Shown here piece after piece: positions 46,901-56,165 of a stretch of 64,000 bases of DNA. The notes beneath the pieces are model-generated. The model searched no databases. It saw only the letters and a program-made list of their open reading frames with translations, and was not told the DNA's origin. The stretch comes from Cinnamomum chago (taxonomy: Eukaryota; Streptophyta; Magnoliopsida; Laurales; Lauraceae), in the NCBI GenBank assembly GCA_038049695.1, contig CP142451.1, positions 30,240,001-30,304,000 on the forward strand, written 5' to 3'. The position numbers and the translations under genes are program-made. Numbering within the stretch: the first letter of the stretch is position 1; every line of letters starts with the position of its first letter.

Positions 46901-49900
46901 AGTCATTTCCTCTAGAAGTGCCTTCGTATCCATATTTATGGAAAGGGGCATACACGAAATGGGAGAGGTACACGGTTGAGGATGCTTATGAAATTGTTGA
47001 GTAAGTTGTCTAAGATCTTATTTCATTCTTATTTCCTTTACAGTTAAGCTTAAAATGATTTATTATTACTTTGTGACTGTTGATTGACACGGTTAGGGAC
47101 ATTTGGCATATCAGAATTGAGCTCTCCCTTACCTTCTGTGCTAGGCTGTGGACAAACTGTATATTTTTTGTTAGTTTTTTTGTGGTCAATATATGGAAGA
47201 CGCATTTCATTTATGAATCTTTGAAGTCATGAAATATATTTTTTAAGCCAAGTCTGCAACTGAGTTCATATGTGTTCAGCTGTGGGATTGTCCCCAAGAG
47301 ATAGGGAACTTTTGGAGTCTCTGGCTGAGACCCCTTTCTATTTGCTGACCTACTAGCAGATGCCTAATAGCCTAAGCTTTGATACAACGACAATTTCTCA
47401 CGCAAGACAAAATTTCAACTTTTCAAGAGAGAATGTAATCAAAACTAATTGCAAGTAACTAATTCTAACCAATATATACATATGGTATACATCATCTGTA
47501 CGGATTTGTATGGTCTGCTCAATTATGATAGTTTGCATTGATATCTTAATATACAGTACCATTCTATTTTTTTAATTTTTTAACACTTGCATCCATGTGC
47601 TCTTATTTTCATCCATGATGAGTCCTCATTCCACGTTATACTATAATTGGTGAATTGCTCAAGTAGGTACACAAAGTAAACCCCACAGTGAGAGCCACAC
47701 CATAATTGTTACCATATTCCATGAAAGCACATTTTCCTACTTGGTATTTAATTCCAAGTGATTCATATTAAAAAGGATTTTATGAAAGGAGTTTTATTAA
47801 TGATGTTGGGACTGAAGTGATAAGGCACAGACGTAGATGGGACCATCACTTCCCAAGATTTTAATTTACTAAGGTGATGGATAGGAAATCATTTCATATC
47901 AAATGGGAGACAATTTGATAGCCACTTGTGGATCTTCACCTTTAATCCTTGACTTTTTGCCCCTTTGGTATAAGTAAATTGTTTAGAATCCTAAGAATTC
48001 TGTATCTATTAAGCAAAAATGTCCCTAAATAAAACAAAATAAATTTTGCGGTAGACGGCCAATACAATTAATGGATACAGGCTGATACCAAATCATGATC
48101 TAATATACTGTTCCTTGTGGTGTATCGGCCGATGTTTTAAACTATCTTCACTTGGCCTACTCATGATTAGGACTCAGGACTTCTAATTCCTTTCAATTTT
48201 TAGGCAATTATGTTGGGCTCCTAAAAGTTAAATATCAAATCCTTTCAATTTTTAGGCAATTATGTTGGACTCCTAAAAGTTAAATACCAAATCCTTTCAA
48301 TTTTTAGGCAATTATGTTGGACTCCTAAAAGGTTAAATACCAAAAAAACAATCCTCACTTGACCTACTCATGATGGCTATGTACATTCTGAATTCATTTT
48401 GGTGATAACTAGGACCTTACTACTATTTTCTGGAGAGAAAAAATAAACCTCAAATTGTGCAAGACAGATTTTTTTTTTCTCTTCATGCAATACCTTCTGG
48501 CCCCATGCTTGACGTGAGTGTACAATAGAAAATAAGAACATTTGACCAAAACATTTTTTGCACAAGACATGTATATATGGGCAAGGCTGATATATATATA
48601 TATATGAGCATCTCTCACCTTACCATGAGAGATAGGGTGGGGGCCCTCACATTTATGTTGTTGGCATTGGATATGGATGTGAGGGCCCGCACCCTATCTC
48701 TTATAATAAGGTGAGAGATGGTCTCATAGGAGGAGATATATATAAATATGGGGGATATTCAAGTGAGGGATTCCCTCACCATAGGGTGAGGGACACTCCC
48801 TTTTTTGGGAAGTTTCAAGTACAAAAGCACTTTTATACTTTTTGAGAAGATTCTCTTTTGTACTTGAAAATTCCCAAAAAGGGGAGTGTCCCTCACTTGA
48901 ATATTACCCTATAAATATATATATATATATATATACACGTTGTCATGCATGATGTAACACTTTTGGGTCTCATACATTAGACTTTAGCCCTTGCAGTTTT
49001 TAGTGATGTAACTTTCTTTTTTCATATTAGTGAATTGTTTTCATTTTCATATGTACTTGATTAGTTAAGTCATTGATGTTAAACTTTTATTCTTTGTTTC
49101 TCTTTGATGCATGTATGCTGTGAAGATTTGCCAAAAAGAGAGGTATGCTTCATCAGTTCATCTTTTAACTCTGTGAAGGGATTTATTGATTAATTTATAT
49201 TTATATTTTTACATAACCTGTAACCTTTTTTATTTTAGTTTTTGATAAGTAATGCAAGTTTTACTAAAAAAAAAAAAAAAACCACAACTTGTTTGGAGTG
49301 TGATACTGGTATATCACTCTTGTAGCATTGCGGTTTATTGTAACTTTCACAATCTTAATATACACTCACGTCAAGCATAACTTTCATTCACTATCTTAAA
49401 AAACAATAGCCTGTAACTTTCACAATCTTAATATATTTCACCATTACTGATAAAAAAAAGGGTTTTGTACCAGGGCTTTCTTAGGGCTTAAGAAAGGATG
49501 CACTATATATTGATGTAGCATGTAACCTGAACCCTAAGGAGAGAAAAAGAAGAAGAATAGTCGAGATCTCCTTTTGTGGATGTAGGCACTTCATGGTCAA
49601 TTGGATTTGGTGGTTGCCCCAAGGAGATGTAGAAAGAAAGTTATATATATATATCTGTGTGTGTGTTTTATTGCTGCTACATTAGGGAAGAGAGTCGGTT
49701 TTGCCGGCTTAGATCTCTCTGGAAATCATGTATCAGATTGCTAGACTCGCCGTCCATCCACCACCGCATTCTACAACTAATACAAAAGGTAGCTGACTAA
49801 CCGCATGCTGCCTTTTCTAACCCGTTGTGCGTTGCCTTGCCATAACTTGGTAAGAAAAAGCACACAGAGGGCCCGGGCCTCTGGTTGCTATAGAAGACAG

Positions 49901-52900
49901 AGAGGAAGACAGAGAGGAAAGAGGAGGGAACTGTAAAGTGACATGTCACTGCTAGAAAACACTGTGGACCAAACCATGACCCGCCTACACCTGTTGCAGC
50001 CGATCGACAGTGTTGTGCCATCCCCTCATGCGCACTGCTTGGAATGTGCACTGTGCTTCCCAGCGCTCTTCGTCTACCCTCCTGTTTTGCAAAAGGTTCT
50101 GGACTTAGTCCTTGTCAGGTTAGGTCCAGGTCGGTTAGACTTGGCCAACTTTTAGAATCAACCTAGCACTCAAGTTAGCGGGGAACTTCTGTTGGGAAAG
50201 TCCCACATCCCACATCGCCTAAGTAATGGGCTTGACAGACTTTCATATACCCGTTTGGGCCTTCCACCTATCAGCTTAAGCTTTTGAGTTGGTATATAGT
50301 ATCAGAGCCGGTTCCCGCTGTTCTTGTGTAGGCCCACGTGGCAAGCCCGTTCATGAAATCTATTGGGCCTGCATGTGAGGGGGAATGTTTGGAAAGACCC
50401 ACATTTCACATCGCCAAGTAATGGGCTTGACAGACCTTCATATACTTGCTTGGGCCTTCCACCTATCAGCTTCAGCTTTTGGGTTGGTACATGGTAGCTG
50501 ACGGATTCATTCGCAAATTTCTAGTATTTTGGGCTTAGATTTGCAATTGACTTTTTTTTTTTTCACTCATTGCGATGAACTATATGCAGTGATATGGAGA
50601 GATTATCAGTTTGATTGTAATAAAAGGGAAGATCTAGAAAATAAGGTGATTCTCAATGATAACAAGGGGTTCATCAAGCATCAGGTGCCGGATTTAGTTT
50701 TTCGACTAGAAAACAACTTCAAGATATGGCAGCAAAGAGTGAAAGACCTTATGATACAATAAGTTCAAGTCTTTGTATGGGGTGTCCCTACAAAGTACGT
50801 GGGCAAATCAGGAGATTAGGAAGAAAGGGCGATGAGTTTTATTTGACTCAACCTCCATGATGATGTGTTACTTTATTTCATCGATGAAGAAACCACTTTG
50901 GGACTTTGGGCGAAGCTCTAAAGTTTTTACATGGAGGCTGAATTGAGTCAAGCGAAAGGAAGATCTATGTTGAAGGGATTTGAAATAGTGGTCGCTTCAA
51001 AGCAAATGGAAAAGGCATGTTAAGTTTCCTAAAATGGCATTGTAGGAAGCAAAAGAACTTGACAGAGAAAACAAAAGAATCTAAATTGGAACGAGCGAGC
51101 GTGGCAAAAAGCTCAGTTTCAGACGATGGAGAATCACTATTAATCACCATGGGTATGGATCAAGTTAATGATTCATGGATTATTGATTATGGTTTTTCCT
51201 ATCATCCGTATTCGAATAGAGATTTGTTTGGTGGATCTGTTCTTATGGGAAACAATATAGAATTGATGAGCATTGCATTAAGAATAGTAAAGATCAGGAT
51301 GTTTGACGGAATAGTTCAGACCTTAATGATGTGAAGCATGTTTCTAATTTGAGGAAAAATCTAATTTCCTTGGGTGCTTTAGACTCAAAGGATTGCAAGG
51401 GAACTGCAGTTGCTGGAGTTCTGAAGATAGTTAAGGGAGCTATGTTTGTCATGAAGGGTGAGATGGTACGAAATCTTTATAGGTTTATAGGGGATACAAT
51501 TCCACGTGGAGCAGTTATACACAAGACATTAGACGACAATGGGAGGAAACACATTGTTTAGGTGGAGCTAGGCGGGACAATATCTTCAGAAAGGGAAGAT
51601 TGTACAACAGGTTTTTTCCAAGGAATCATCTAGCAGTAATGCATAACGTCTTGAACGGTGACAATTTCCTTTGAAAGGGAAGAGCAACGGGGTCCTAATT
51701 TGTCACCAATCAAAGGATAAAAACCCATTGTTGGAGAGACAAGAGTTGCACAAACAATTGAAAGAACTCCAACATGAAGGCATTAAACAAAAGACCTACA
51801 AAACTCCGGGGAGAGGTGAATTTAATAAGAAAGTTTCTTTTGCCTTGATAGTTCGAAGTGAAGGTTCATTGTGTTGTAAGGATACATGCAAGGACAACAA
51901 CAAATGGAGGAAGCCACTTCAGAAAATCGAGTTAAGGGTGTTAAGATTGAAGGAAGTAGCTACGAAGAAGCTTAAGCCTTGCTTAGACTTGATCGACGCT
52001 ACACAATGTTGAGATAGTGGGTGCACCACAGGCCAAGGGGGTGCAAGAGCTGTACCCGATCATGAAGGGTGCGGGAGTGTACATTTCAGCGAAGTATGGG
52101 AGGATGAAGACATTCCAGATTATCTTCAAGGTGGCTTCAGTTTGATGGAATCCAAGCCAAGGTGGAAAATGTTAGGTTATATCTTGTATTTTGGGTTTAC
52201 CAGACCAGATCGTATAGGTTAGCCCAAGCTGTATCTCGGGTCTTAGGGTATTTTTGTTTATGTACCAGGGGTTTCTTAGGGCTTACGAAAGGGTGCACTA
52301 TATATTGATCTAATATGTATGTAACGCCCCACCCTACACGCATGCATGATATTTTCCGTTTAGGCCCGCGAGCCTCACGGTTTTGTTTTTGGTAGGCCTC
52401 AACCCACCAAAAGGCCTCATGCCAGGTAAGAGTGCAAGCTCTACATATAATCCCAGTCACTTTCCTCTCTATAGTCGATGTGGGACTCCAGGGCGTCACA
52501 ATCCACCCCCTTTAAGGCTGCATGTCCCTGTGCAGTAGCTTGCCAGTCCCTGTAGCTTGCCGTCCCTCTTTGCCCACCCACATAGAAACCCGCCCACTTG
52601 CACCAGACCACGGTAGGGACCCACACTCGAACTAGTCGAGAGTCAGCTCTAATACCATTTGTAACGCCCCACCCTACATGCATTCATGATATTGTCCGCT
52701 TTGGCCCACGGGCCTCACGGTTTTGTTTTTGGTAGGCCTCAACCCAGCAAAAGGCCTCATGCAAGATAAGGGTGCTAGCTCTACACCTAATCCCAGTCAC
52801 TTTCCTCTCTATAGTCGATGTAGGACTCCAGGGCCTCACAATGTAACCTTAGAACGACCTCGTTTGTTTAGCACAAGTAGGAGTAAAAGGTGGAGTAAAA

Positions 52901-55287
52901 GTAGGCATGTGGTGTGACATTTTTTTACTTCATCGTGTTTGGATGAAAAAAGTGGAGTGGAGAAGTAAATCTATTATGTGACACCACTTACTTTTTACTT
53001 GTCCACATGCCTCTTTTTGTTCCATAAAAAGGGGTGATATATTTTGGTGTAGTTAACTTTATGACAAAATGTGCTTTTTACTACACTCCCTCTCTCACCT
53101 ATACTTTACCTCATACCATCCAAATAAGGAATTAACCACACCTGTACCTTTTACTATAATATGCCTCACTTTTACTTTTTCCATGATTTGAAATCCATCT
53201 CCGATTTACTCCTCCACACATGTAAACAAACTGGCCCTAGGAGAGAAAAAGAAAGAGAAATGGTTGAGATCTCTTTCGGTGGATGTTGGCACACTTTCCA
53301 AACCGCGTTAAATCTTGTTGTGTTTGTCATGTGATTGATTGCTTGTGTGCGCGCGCATTGTGATTATGTTTCGATCACCGGTATTTCCATTGTACTCCAA
53401 TACATTTTTCTTGCAGTAAGAGGAAAATTATGAACTTTTTTTTTTCTACAGAAACAATTTCCTATTTTTTTTTTATTATTCCTTTTTTTGGGGGAGGAGG
53501 GGATTGGGTATGGTTGCTTTGGAAATGCTTTTCTGTGGCCTTTCCGAAATGGAAATCTTAGAAAATGTGGAATTCCAGCATTGTGAAAACATGTTCATGA
53601 GGAAATTATGCGGTGTGAATGGTTTCTGAAAAATACATGTGCGGGAGAACAGGTTTGTTTGTTTTTTGTGTATTGGCCCCTCAAAAAGTTGTAAAACCCT
53701 AAAATTGTTAAAGAAAATTTTGGCAACTAGGGAGAAATTTTGTAGTTCCGCCCTTGGGAATACATTCGTGGCTTCTATCATGTATATGAGATGACTCAAG
53801 TTGACAAAAGTTGTTTCTCTATTTTTGTCTGTCTCTCTATGTGACATTTACATGCTACTCAAACCTTAAATCACTGCGGCCTTGGTAAGGTATTAAGCCT
53901 TCATTTTTTCTTTTTTTTCCTCTCGTGGAGAGCTTTTGTGGTAGCCCTTGTTAGGGCTACGAGTGGATACCCGATGCTCCGATTATTGACCGAAGAAAAT
54001 GGGCCTGGAACCTAAATTAGGTTTTGATTGTTTAATGGATCTGGATCCAGTACTTATTCCATACAGGTTCTGACCCGTGAACCCGGACTCCGGCCTGTTT
54101 GAAAGTACAGCCCTTGTCAGGTGGACCTGCTCTTGTTCTGTGCAAAGATTTGAGTTGCTGAAGTCCAGTCTCTGGTAATGTCTTCTTGTGTGGAAACCAC
54201 TAAAGATCGTGAGTTGAGTTGATCTTCTTGATGGAGCAAGTGCCAAGATATAGTATTTTTTTCTCTCTTGAGTTGAATTTCTGGAAGATCTAACCGTAGT
54301 TAAATCTTGTTGAAAGGAAAAATTAAGGCATCTGGTTCACAGTACATAAATGAAGGATCCCAACCTCATTTTGAACCAATTTGAAATAAATAGAAGATGG
54401 ACTAGTACATAAATGAAATGCTAAGGTGATCGGGATATGGATATAGTACATTCTTGGTACCTAATTGTCTATAAATCTTCATTTTGTTGATTAGTCGTTG
54501 ACAAGAACTGTCTTCTCTCATTTTCTCGTGATGGCTGTGTTATACAGGAGCATGAAGTGGGGAAGGTGATCGGGAGGGGGCGTAAAAGCGGTTGTTTATT
54601 TTCGTTGCGTTTGGGACCATCCCAATTTGAAGTGTATTTGTTTTCCGTTAAAAAAATTGTTTTATGGCACCCAGCACTGTTGTTTAGGACATCCAGAGTC
54701 CAATAGATTACTGACTATTTTAAGTTCCTGGTTGATTCTGATAAATCTAATTTTACTTAGGATCATGTTAAATTTGACCCTTCGAGTTTTTGCTTGGGAG
54801 TTGAATTTTACCTTTTCCTATTCATAGTGATACTCAACTTCTTGTTTTGAGCTAATCCACTCTGAGGCATGGGAAACTGCTCCAGTGATATCTTCTTCTA
54901 CATATCAATTATTTGTTACATTTATTGATGATTATGGTAGATTTACTTTGTTATATTTTTTACCTGAAAAATCTGATTTTCTGCATGTTTCTAAAGAATT
55001 CCTATCACTCCATTAGGTGTGTTACTTCCTTTAAGGAAGTAATTCTTTGCTGTTGGGCAAAAAAATATATTTTTTAGAAGTAGGCGTCTTGTGATTGGTG
55101 AAGAACAGAACTAAGTCACTTTTTCATAGCCTGTAGACATGTTCGGAATTGTTATGCAACAGTCATTTTACTGGTTTTGGCATGATATTGTTTTGTGCAT
55201 CCTAATTCTCTGTCATTATTATTATGTCATTTTGGCAGGTATTAATGTTATGGCAGAAGTAGATGTACCGGGTCATGCAGAATCATG
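37624..55287 (+). CDS. HEXO1: Beta-hexosaminidase, HEXO1 type (GH20), exons 1-8 of a gene that continues past the window
   Basis: The enzyme removes terminal N-acetyl-hexosamine residues, chiefly GlcNAc from N-glycans, in the vacuole and/or secretory pathway. Eight exons (37624-37950, 38895-38978, 40227-40262, 46397-46508, 46685-46755, 46870-47000, 49126-49142, 55239-55287) join with GT-AG borders in matching phases and give about 276 residues with no stop. Residues 1-21 are a hydrophobic signal peptide. WPLPKHFTHGNGTISVDPDL opens the N-terminal GH20b domain. The catalytic barrel starts at FRGLLLDTSRHY, with the substrate-binding Arg, and includes VLHWHIIDEQSFPLE and EVDVPGHAESW. N-glycosylation sequons occur at NGT and NET. 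The order and wording follow Arabidopsis HEXO1 (about 541 aa). The remaining half, including the HxGGDE catalytic pair, is not found in the window and should lie further right. Introns 3, 7 and 8 exceed 6 kb. ATG choice: it is the first one giving a signal peptide. Confidence 0.9.
37951..38894 (+). other. HEXO1 intron 1 (944 bp) with a MITE
   Basis: GT-AG intron. 38145-38573 is MITE-like; see that entry. The rest holds no recognised element. Confidence 0.8.
38145..38573. mobile_element. MITE-like inverted-repeat element in intron 1
   Basis: The left part (GGAGGCGTTTTTTGTTACTG...) and the reverse complement of the right part (AAAGGGGCATTTGGTAGCTC...) align over roughly 150 bp with gaps. The arms include CTGAGAATTCTC/CAGAGAACTCC, ATTTTCCAAA and GGTGACATTTCAAA-like blocks. 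TTA lies near both ends, which would suit a PIF/Harbinger (Tourist-like) origin, but superfamily and exact ends are uncertain. Confidence 0.6.
38895..38978 (+). CDS. HEXO1: HEXO1 exon 2 (28 codons)
   Basis: Encodes LQLGIDESYSLYVAKDDG and QSIVGQATIE, matching LQLGVDESYTLMVSKKNE of Arabidopsis HEXO1. Acceptor ACAG before 38895, donor GTAAGG at 38979; phase 0 on both sides. Confidence 0.92.
38979..40226 (+). other. HEXO1 intron 2 (1248 bp)
   Basis: AT-rich. A stretch containing AAAATGTATTTACATAAATA is duplicated at about 39560-39605 and 39838-39875, so part of the intron arose by local duplication. No element was recognised otherwise. Confidence 0.7.
40227..40262 (+). CDS. HEXO1: HEXO1 exon 3 (12 codons)
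   Basis: Encodes ANTIYGALRGLE, identical to the family motif except for Ile in place of Val. Acceptor TTGTAG, donor GTATGC at 40263, phase 0. Confidence 0.92.
41914..45594 (-). mobile_element. Solo LTR (3681 bp), Gypsy type, in intron 3
   Basis: The plus strand reads TGTTGCCCCC... to ...GAGACCTCACA. GTGGA is duplicated perfectly at 41909-41913 and 45595-45599. No coding domain, primer-binding site or polypurine tract is present inside. Minus orientation is tentative, by similarity of layout to the neighbouring LTR families. It carries CGGTCGACCGTGG-type palindromes at 43567-43830 and holds a nested foldback element at 44456-45244. Confidence 0.85.
44456..45244. mobile_element. Foldback/MITE element (789 bp) inside the solo LTR
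   Basis: The outer ends are inverted repeats of about 75 bp (GGACGTTCTACTGGCACACACA against the same with CTACAG). Inner arms are CT-rich on the left and GA-rich on the right. Each contains a twice-repeated CGGCCTGGACCGGCGGC-like core or its complement, so almost the whole element can fold back around a short GC-rich loop near 44870-44920. TATAGTTT is duplicated at 44448-44455 and 45245-45252 (8 bp, or 9 bp with one change). That fits hAT or Mutator mobilisation. The long proline/serine-rich open frames it creates are artefacts of the CT repeats. Confidence 0.85.
46397..46508 (+). CDS. HEXO1: HEXO1 exon 4
   Basis: Encodes TFSQLCTFNYGTKTVEVYKT then PWYIQDEPRFAFRGLLL plus the first base of the next Asp codon. 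It marks the start of the GH20 catalytic barrel. Acceptor TTTCAG, donor GTATAC at 46509, phase 1. Confidence 0.92.
46509..46684 (+). other. HEXO1 intron 4 (176 bp)
   Basis: Short GT-AG intron with a (TG)n run at about 46615-46630. Nothing else. Confidence 0.8.
46685..46755 (+). CDS. HEXO1: HEXO1 exon 5
   Basis: Completes the Asp codon and encodes TSRHYQPVNMIKQVLESMSY then AKL. DTSRHY contains the conserved substrate-binding Arg region of GH20. Acceptor TTTGCAG, donor GTAAGG at 46756. Confidence 0.92.
46870..47000 (+). CDS. HEXO1: HEXO1 exon 6
   Basis: Encodes NVLHWHIIDEQSFPLEVPSY then PYLWKGAYTKWERYTVEDAY and EIV, plus two bases of Glu. HWHIxDEQSFP is a hallmark of plant hexosaminidases. 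It is preceded by a 114-bp intron (46756-46869). Donor GTAAGT at 47001, phase 2. Confidence 0.92.
48189..48344 (+). repeat. Tandem repeat, three copies of 52 bp
   Basis: CCTTTCAATTTTTAGGCAAT followed by TATGTTGGACTCCTAAAAGT and TAAATACCAAAT. Copies 48189-48240, 48241-48292 and 48293-48344 differ at only a few bases, so the expansion is recent. Confidence 0.9.
48603..48729. repeat. Hairpin (inverted repeat, arms about 50 bp), MITE-like
   Basis: TATGAGCATCTCTCACCTTA at the left and its complement GGTGAGAGATGGTCTCATA at the right. The arms extend through GATAGGGTG and GGGCCCTCACAT around a loop of about 22 bp. It lies in a TA-rich setting, so the duplication cannot be read. Confidence 0.75.
48750..48909. 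mobile_element. Mutator-type MITE (160 bp) with perfect 9-bp duplication
   Basis: The ends are GGGGGATATTCAAGTGAGGG and TCCCTCACTTGAATATTACC, extending to long arms with GGGAAGTTTCAAGTACAAAAG. TATAAATAT is duplicated at 48741-48749 and 48910-48918. A 9-bp duplication is the Mutator signature. No coding capacity. Confidence 0.85.
49126..49142 (+). CDS. HEXO1: HEXO1 exon 7, a 17-nt microexon
   Basis: Completes Glu and encodes FAKKR plus the first base of Gly. It bridges ...EDAYEIV and GINVMAEVDVPG exactly as in Arabidopsis (FAKMRGINVMAEVD). Acceptor TGAAG (weak), donor GTATGC at 49143. The call rests on protein similarity and phase, since 17 nt alone could be chance. Confidence 0.85.
50190..50491 (+). 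mobile_element. TRIM (miniature LTR element, 302 bp), plus strand
   Basis: LTR-like direct repeats of about 107 bp, 50190-50296 (TGTTGGGAAAGTCCCACATC...) and 50386-50491 (TGTTTGGAAAGACCCACATT...). The first repeat is followed by TAGTATCAGAGCC, a tRNA-iMet-type primer site with one change. The second is preceded by GTGAGGGGGAA, a polypurine tract. GTCCCACATCG-type starts are widespread in plant TRIMs. No clear flanking duplication. Noncoding and non-autonomous. Confidence 0.85.
52320..52840 (-). mobile_element. Complete TRIM (521 bp), minus strand, perfect 5-bp duplication
   Basis: Two 181-bp terminal repeats, 52320-52500 and 52660-52840, both TGTAACGCCCCACCCTACAY... to ...GACTCCAGGGCSTCACA on the plus strand. 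They differ at about 16 sites (about 9% by eye count). On the minus strand, AATGGTATTAGAGC follows the 52660 repeat (primer-binding site), and AAAGGGGGTGGA precedes the other (polypurine tract). ATGTA is duplicated at 52315-52319 and 52841-52845. It is inserted in the 3' LTR of the decayed Copia; the neighbouring LTR copy shows the uninterrupted sequence. Confidence 0.92.
52852..53236. mobile_element. MITE (about 385 bp), PIF/Harbinger-like
   Basis: Ends GACCTCGTTTGTTTAGCACA and TGTAAACAAACTGGCCC are inverted repeats. TTA (52849-52851) and CTA (53237-53239) may be a 3-bp duplication with one change. The other LTR of the host Copia lacks this insertion. Subterminal blocks (GTAAAAGTAGGCATGTGG against CCACATGC...TTTTACT) are also inverted. 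Confidence 0.7.
54600..55020 (+). pseudogene. Copia integrase fragment in intron 7
   Basis: Broken frames show CCLGHPESNRLLTI, comparable to the HxRLGHPS pre-integrase motif. Further on, TYQLFVTFIDDYGRFTLLYF and LPEKSDFLHVSKEF correspond to the start of the Copia integrase core. It is too short and decayed to assign a lineage. It may belong to the Copia upstream or to a separate insertion. Confidence 0.7.
55239..55287 (+). CDS. HEXO1: HEXO1 exon 8
   Basis: Completes Gly and encodes INVMAEVDVPGHAES plus two bases of Trp. This is the conserved EVDxPGHxES motif of GH20, whose His helps position the catalytic residues. Acceptor TTGGCAG, donor GTAATT at 55288, phase 2. Confidence 0.92.
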
Positions 55288-55553
55288 GTAATTGATATTA
55301 TTCTGAAAGATTCTTCTTGTTATTCTCCTTATTAAATTCTTTGTCATCTGGTTTTTTATTTTAATAAGTGATTTTCATCTTTACTGCAAATTACTGTCTT
55401 TTTTTGGGAAATGTAAATGACATATGCTGATAAAATGGCATTCAATAATTCATCTTGTTCTGCTTGGAGCTTTTCTGCTACATTGCTGTGTTTGCCTTCA
55501 CACAATAACCTTGCATAATGGTCTCATAACTATGGTTTGGTTATACTACTGAT

Positions 55554-56165
55554 CTAAGAAGCACGGACACGGACACGGGACACGGACACGACACGACACG
55601 GACACGCCGACACGGCATTTCTCAAAAAAGTAGGACACGGACACGTCGGGGACACGTTAATATTTAATGATAATAATAATAATAATAAATCTAATCATAT
55701 CTAATTATATACATGGACACGGACACGCCGACATAGCATATCTTCTTTTTCTTCTTTTTTCGTTAGGATTGGACGGATGAATGGGGTTTTTTCTCTTTCA
55801 TTTAGGGCTGGACGGACGGATGAGGTTTTTTTTCTCTTTCGTTTAGGGTTGGAGTTGGATGGACGAATTAAAAGAGCCCCCTTTTCCTCTTAAGTTATGA
55901 CTTTTTACAAACAACCCCGTTTTCTTTTCTTTTTTTACTCTAATTTAATTTTTTTTCCAATTAAAAGAGGCCAGTGTGTCCCCAACGTGTCCCAAGCGTG
56001 TCCCAGCGTGTCCCCAATGTGTCCGGAATATAAAATATAAAACAATAAATATGATACTCTTTTTAGCGTGTCCGACACGTGTCCGAGCGTGTCCGGAGCG
56101 TTTCCGTGTCTGACACGTGTCCGAGACGGACACGACGGCCCCGGAGAGGTGTCCGTGCTTCCTAG
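55554..56165. mobile_element. hAT-type MITE (612 bp) with GGACACG subterminal clusters, perfect 8-bp duplication
   Basis: The terminal inverted repeats CTAAGAAGCACGGACAC and GTGTCCGTGCTTCCTAG differ by one base. CTACTGAT is duplicated at 55546-55553 and 56166-56173; an 8-bp duplication is typical of hAT elements. Left of centre are about ten GGACACG/GACACG motifs (55563-55735). Right of centre are as many in the inverse orientation (CGTGTCC, 55975-56155). Such clusters near the ends are the usual transposase-binding layout. The middle is AT-rich and noncoding. Confidence 0.9.

Larger units (their letters stand above)
47001..49125 (+). other. HEXO1 intron 6 (2125 bp) with tandem repeat and two hairpin elements
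   Basis: GT-AG intron. It holds a 52-bp triplication (48189-48344), a hairpin (48603-48729) and a MITE (48750-48909), listed separately. The remainder is AT-rich without recognisable elements. Confidence 0.8.
49461..53400 (+). mobile_element. Decayed Copia element (Tork-like) in intron 7
   Basis: Two related LTR pieces are seen, about 49461-49720 and about 52170-53400. They share GGGCTTTCTTAGGGCTTA / GGGTTTCTTAGGGCTTAC and GCACTATATATTGAT, then AGGAGAGAAAAAGAA further on. The 3' LTR starts TGTTAGGTTATATC at 52170 after GGTGGAAAA. Between them are gag-like sequence (IWQQRVKDLMIQ near 50730) and a protease/pre-integrase stretch (DSWIIDYGFSYH, GGSVLMGN and RKNLISLGALDSKDC between 51170 and 51400), characteristic of Tork-type Copia. 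It is heavily decayed, with many breaks and most of pol absent. Its end at about 53400 is approximate. Confidence 0.7.
49143..55238 (+). other. HEXO1 intron 7 (6096 bp) filled by Copia remnants
   Basis: Holds a decayed Copia (about 49461-53400) with two TRIMs and a MITE, and a second Copia integrase fragment (about 54600-55020). Near 49338 and 49411 TGTAACTTTCACAATCTTAA is repeated. 53400-54540 shows no recognised element. Confidence 0.8.
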
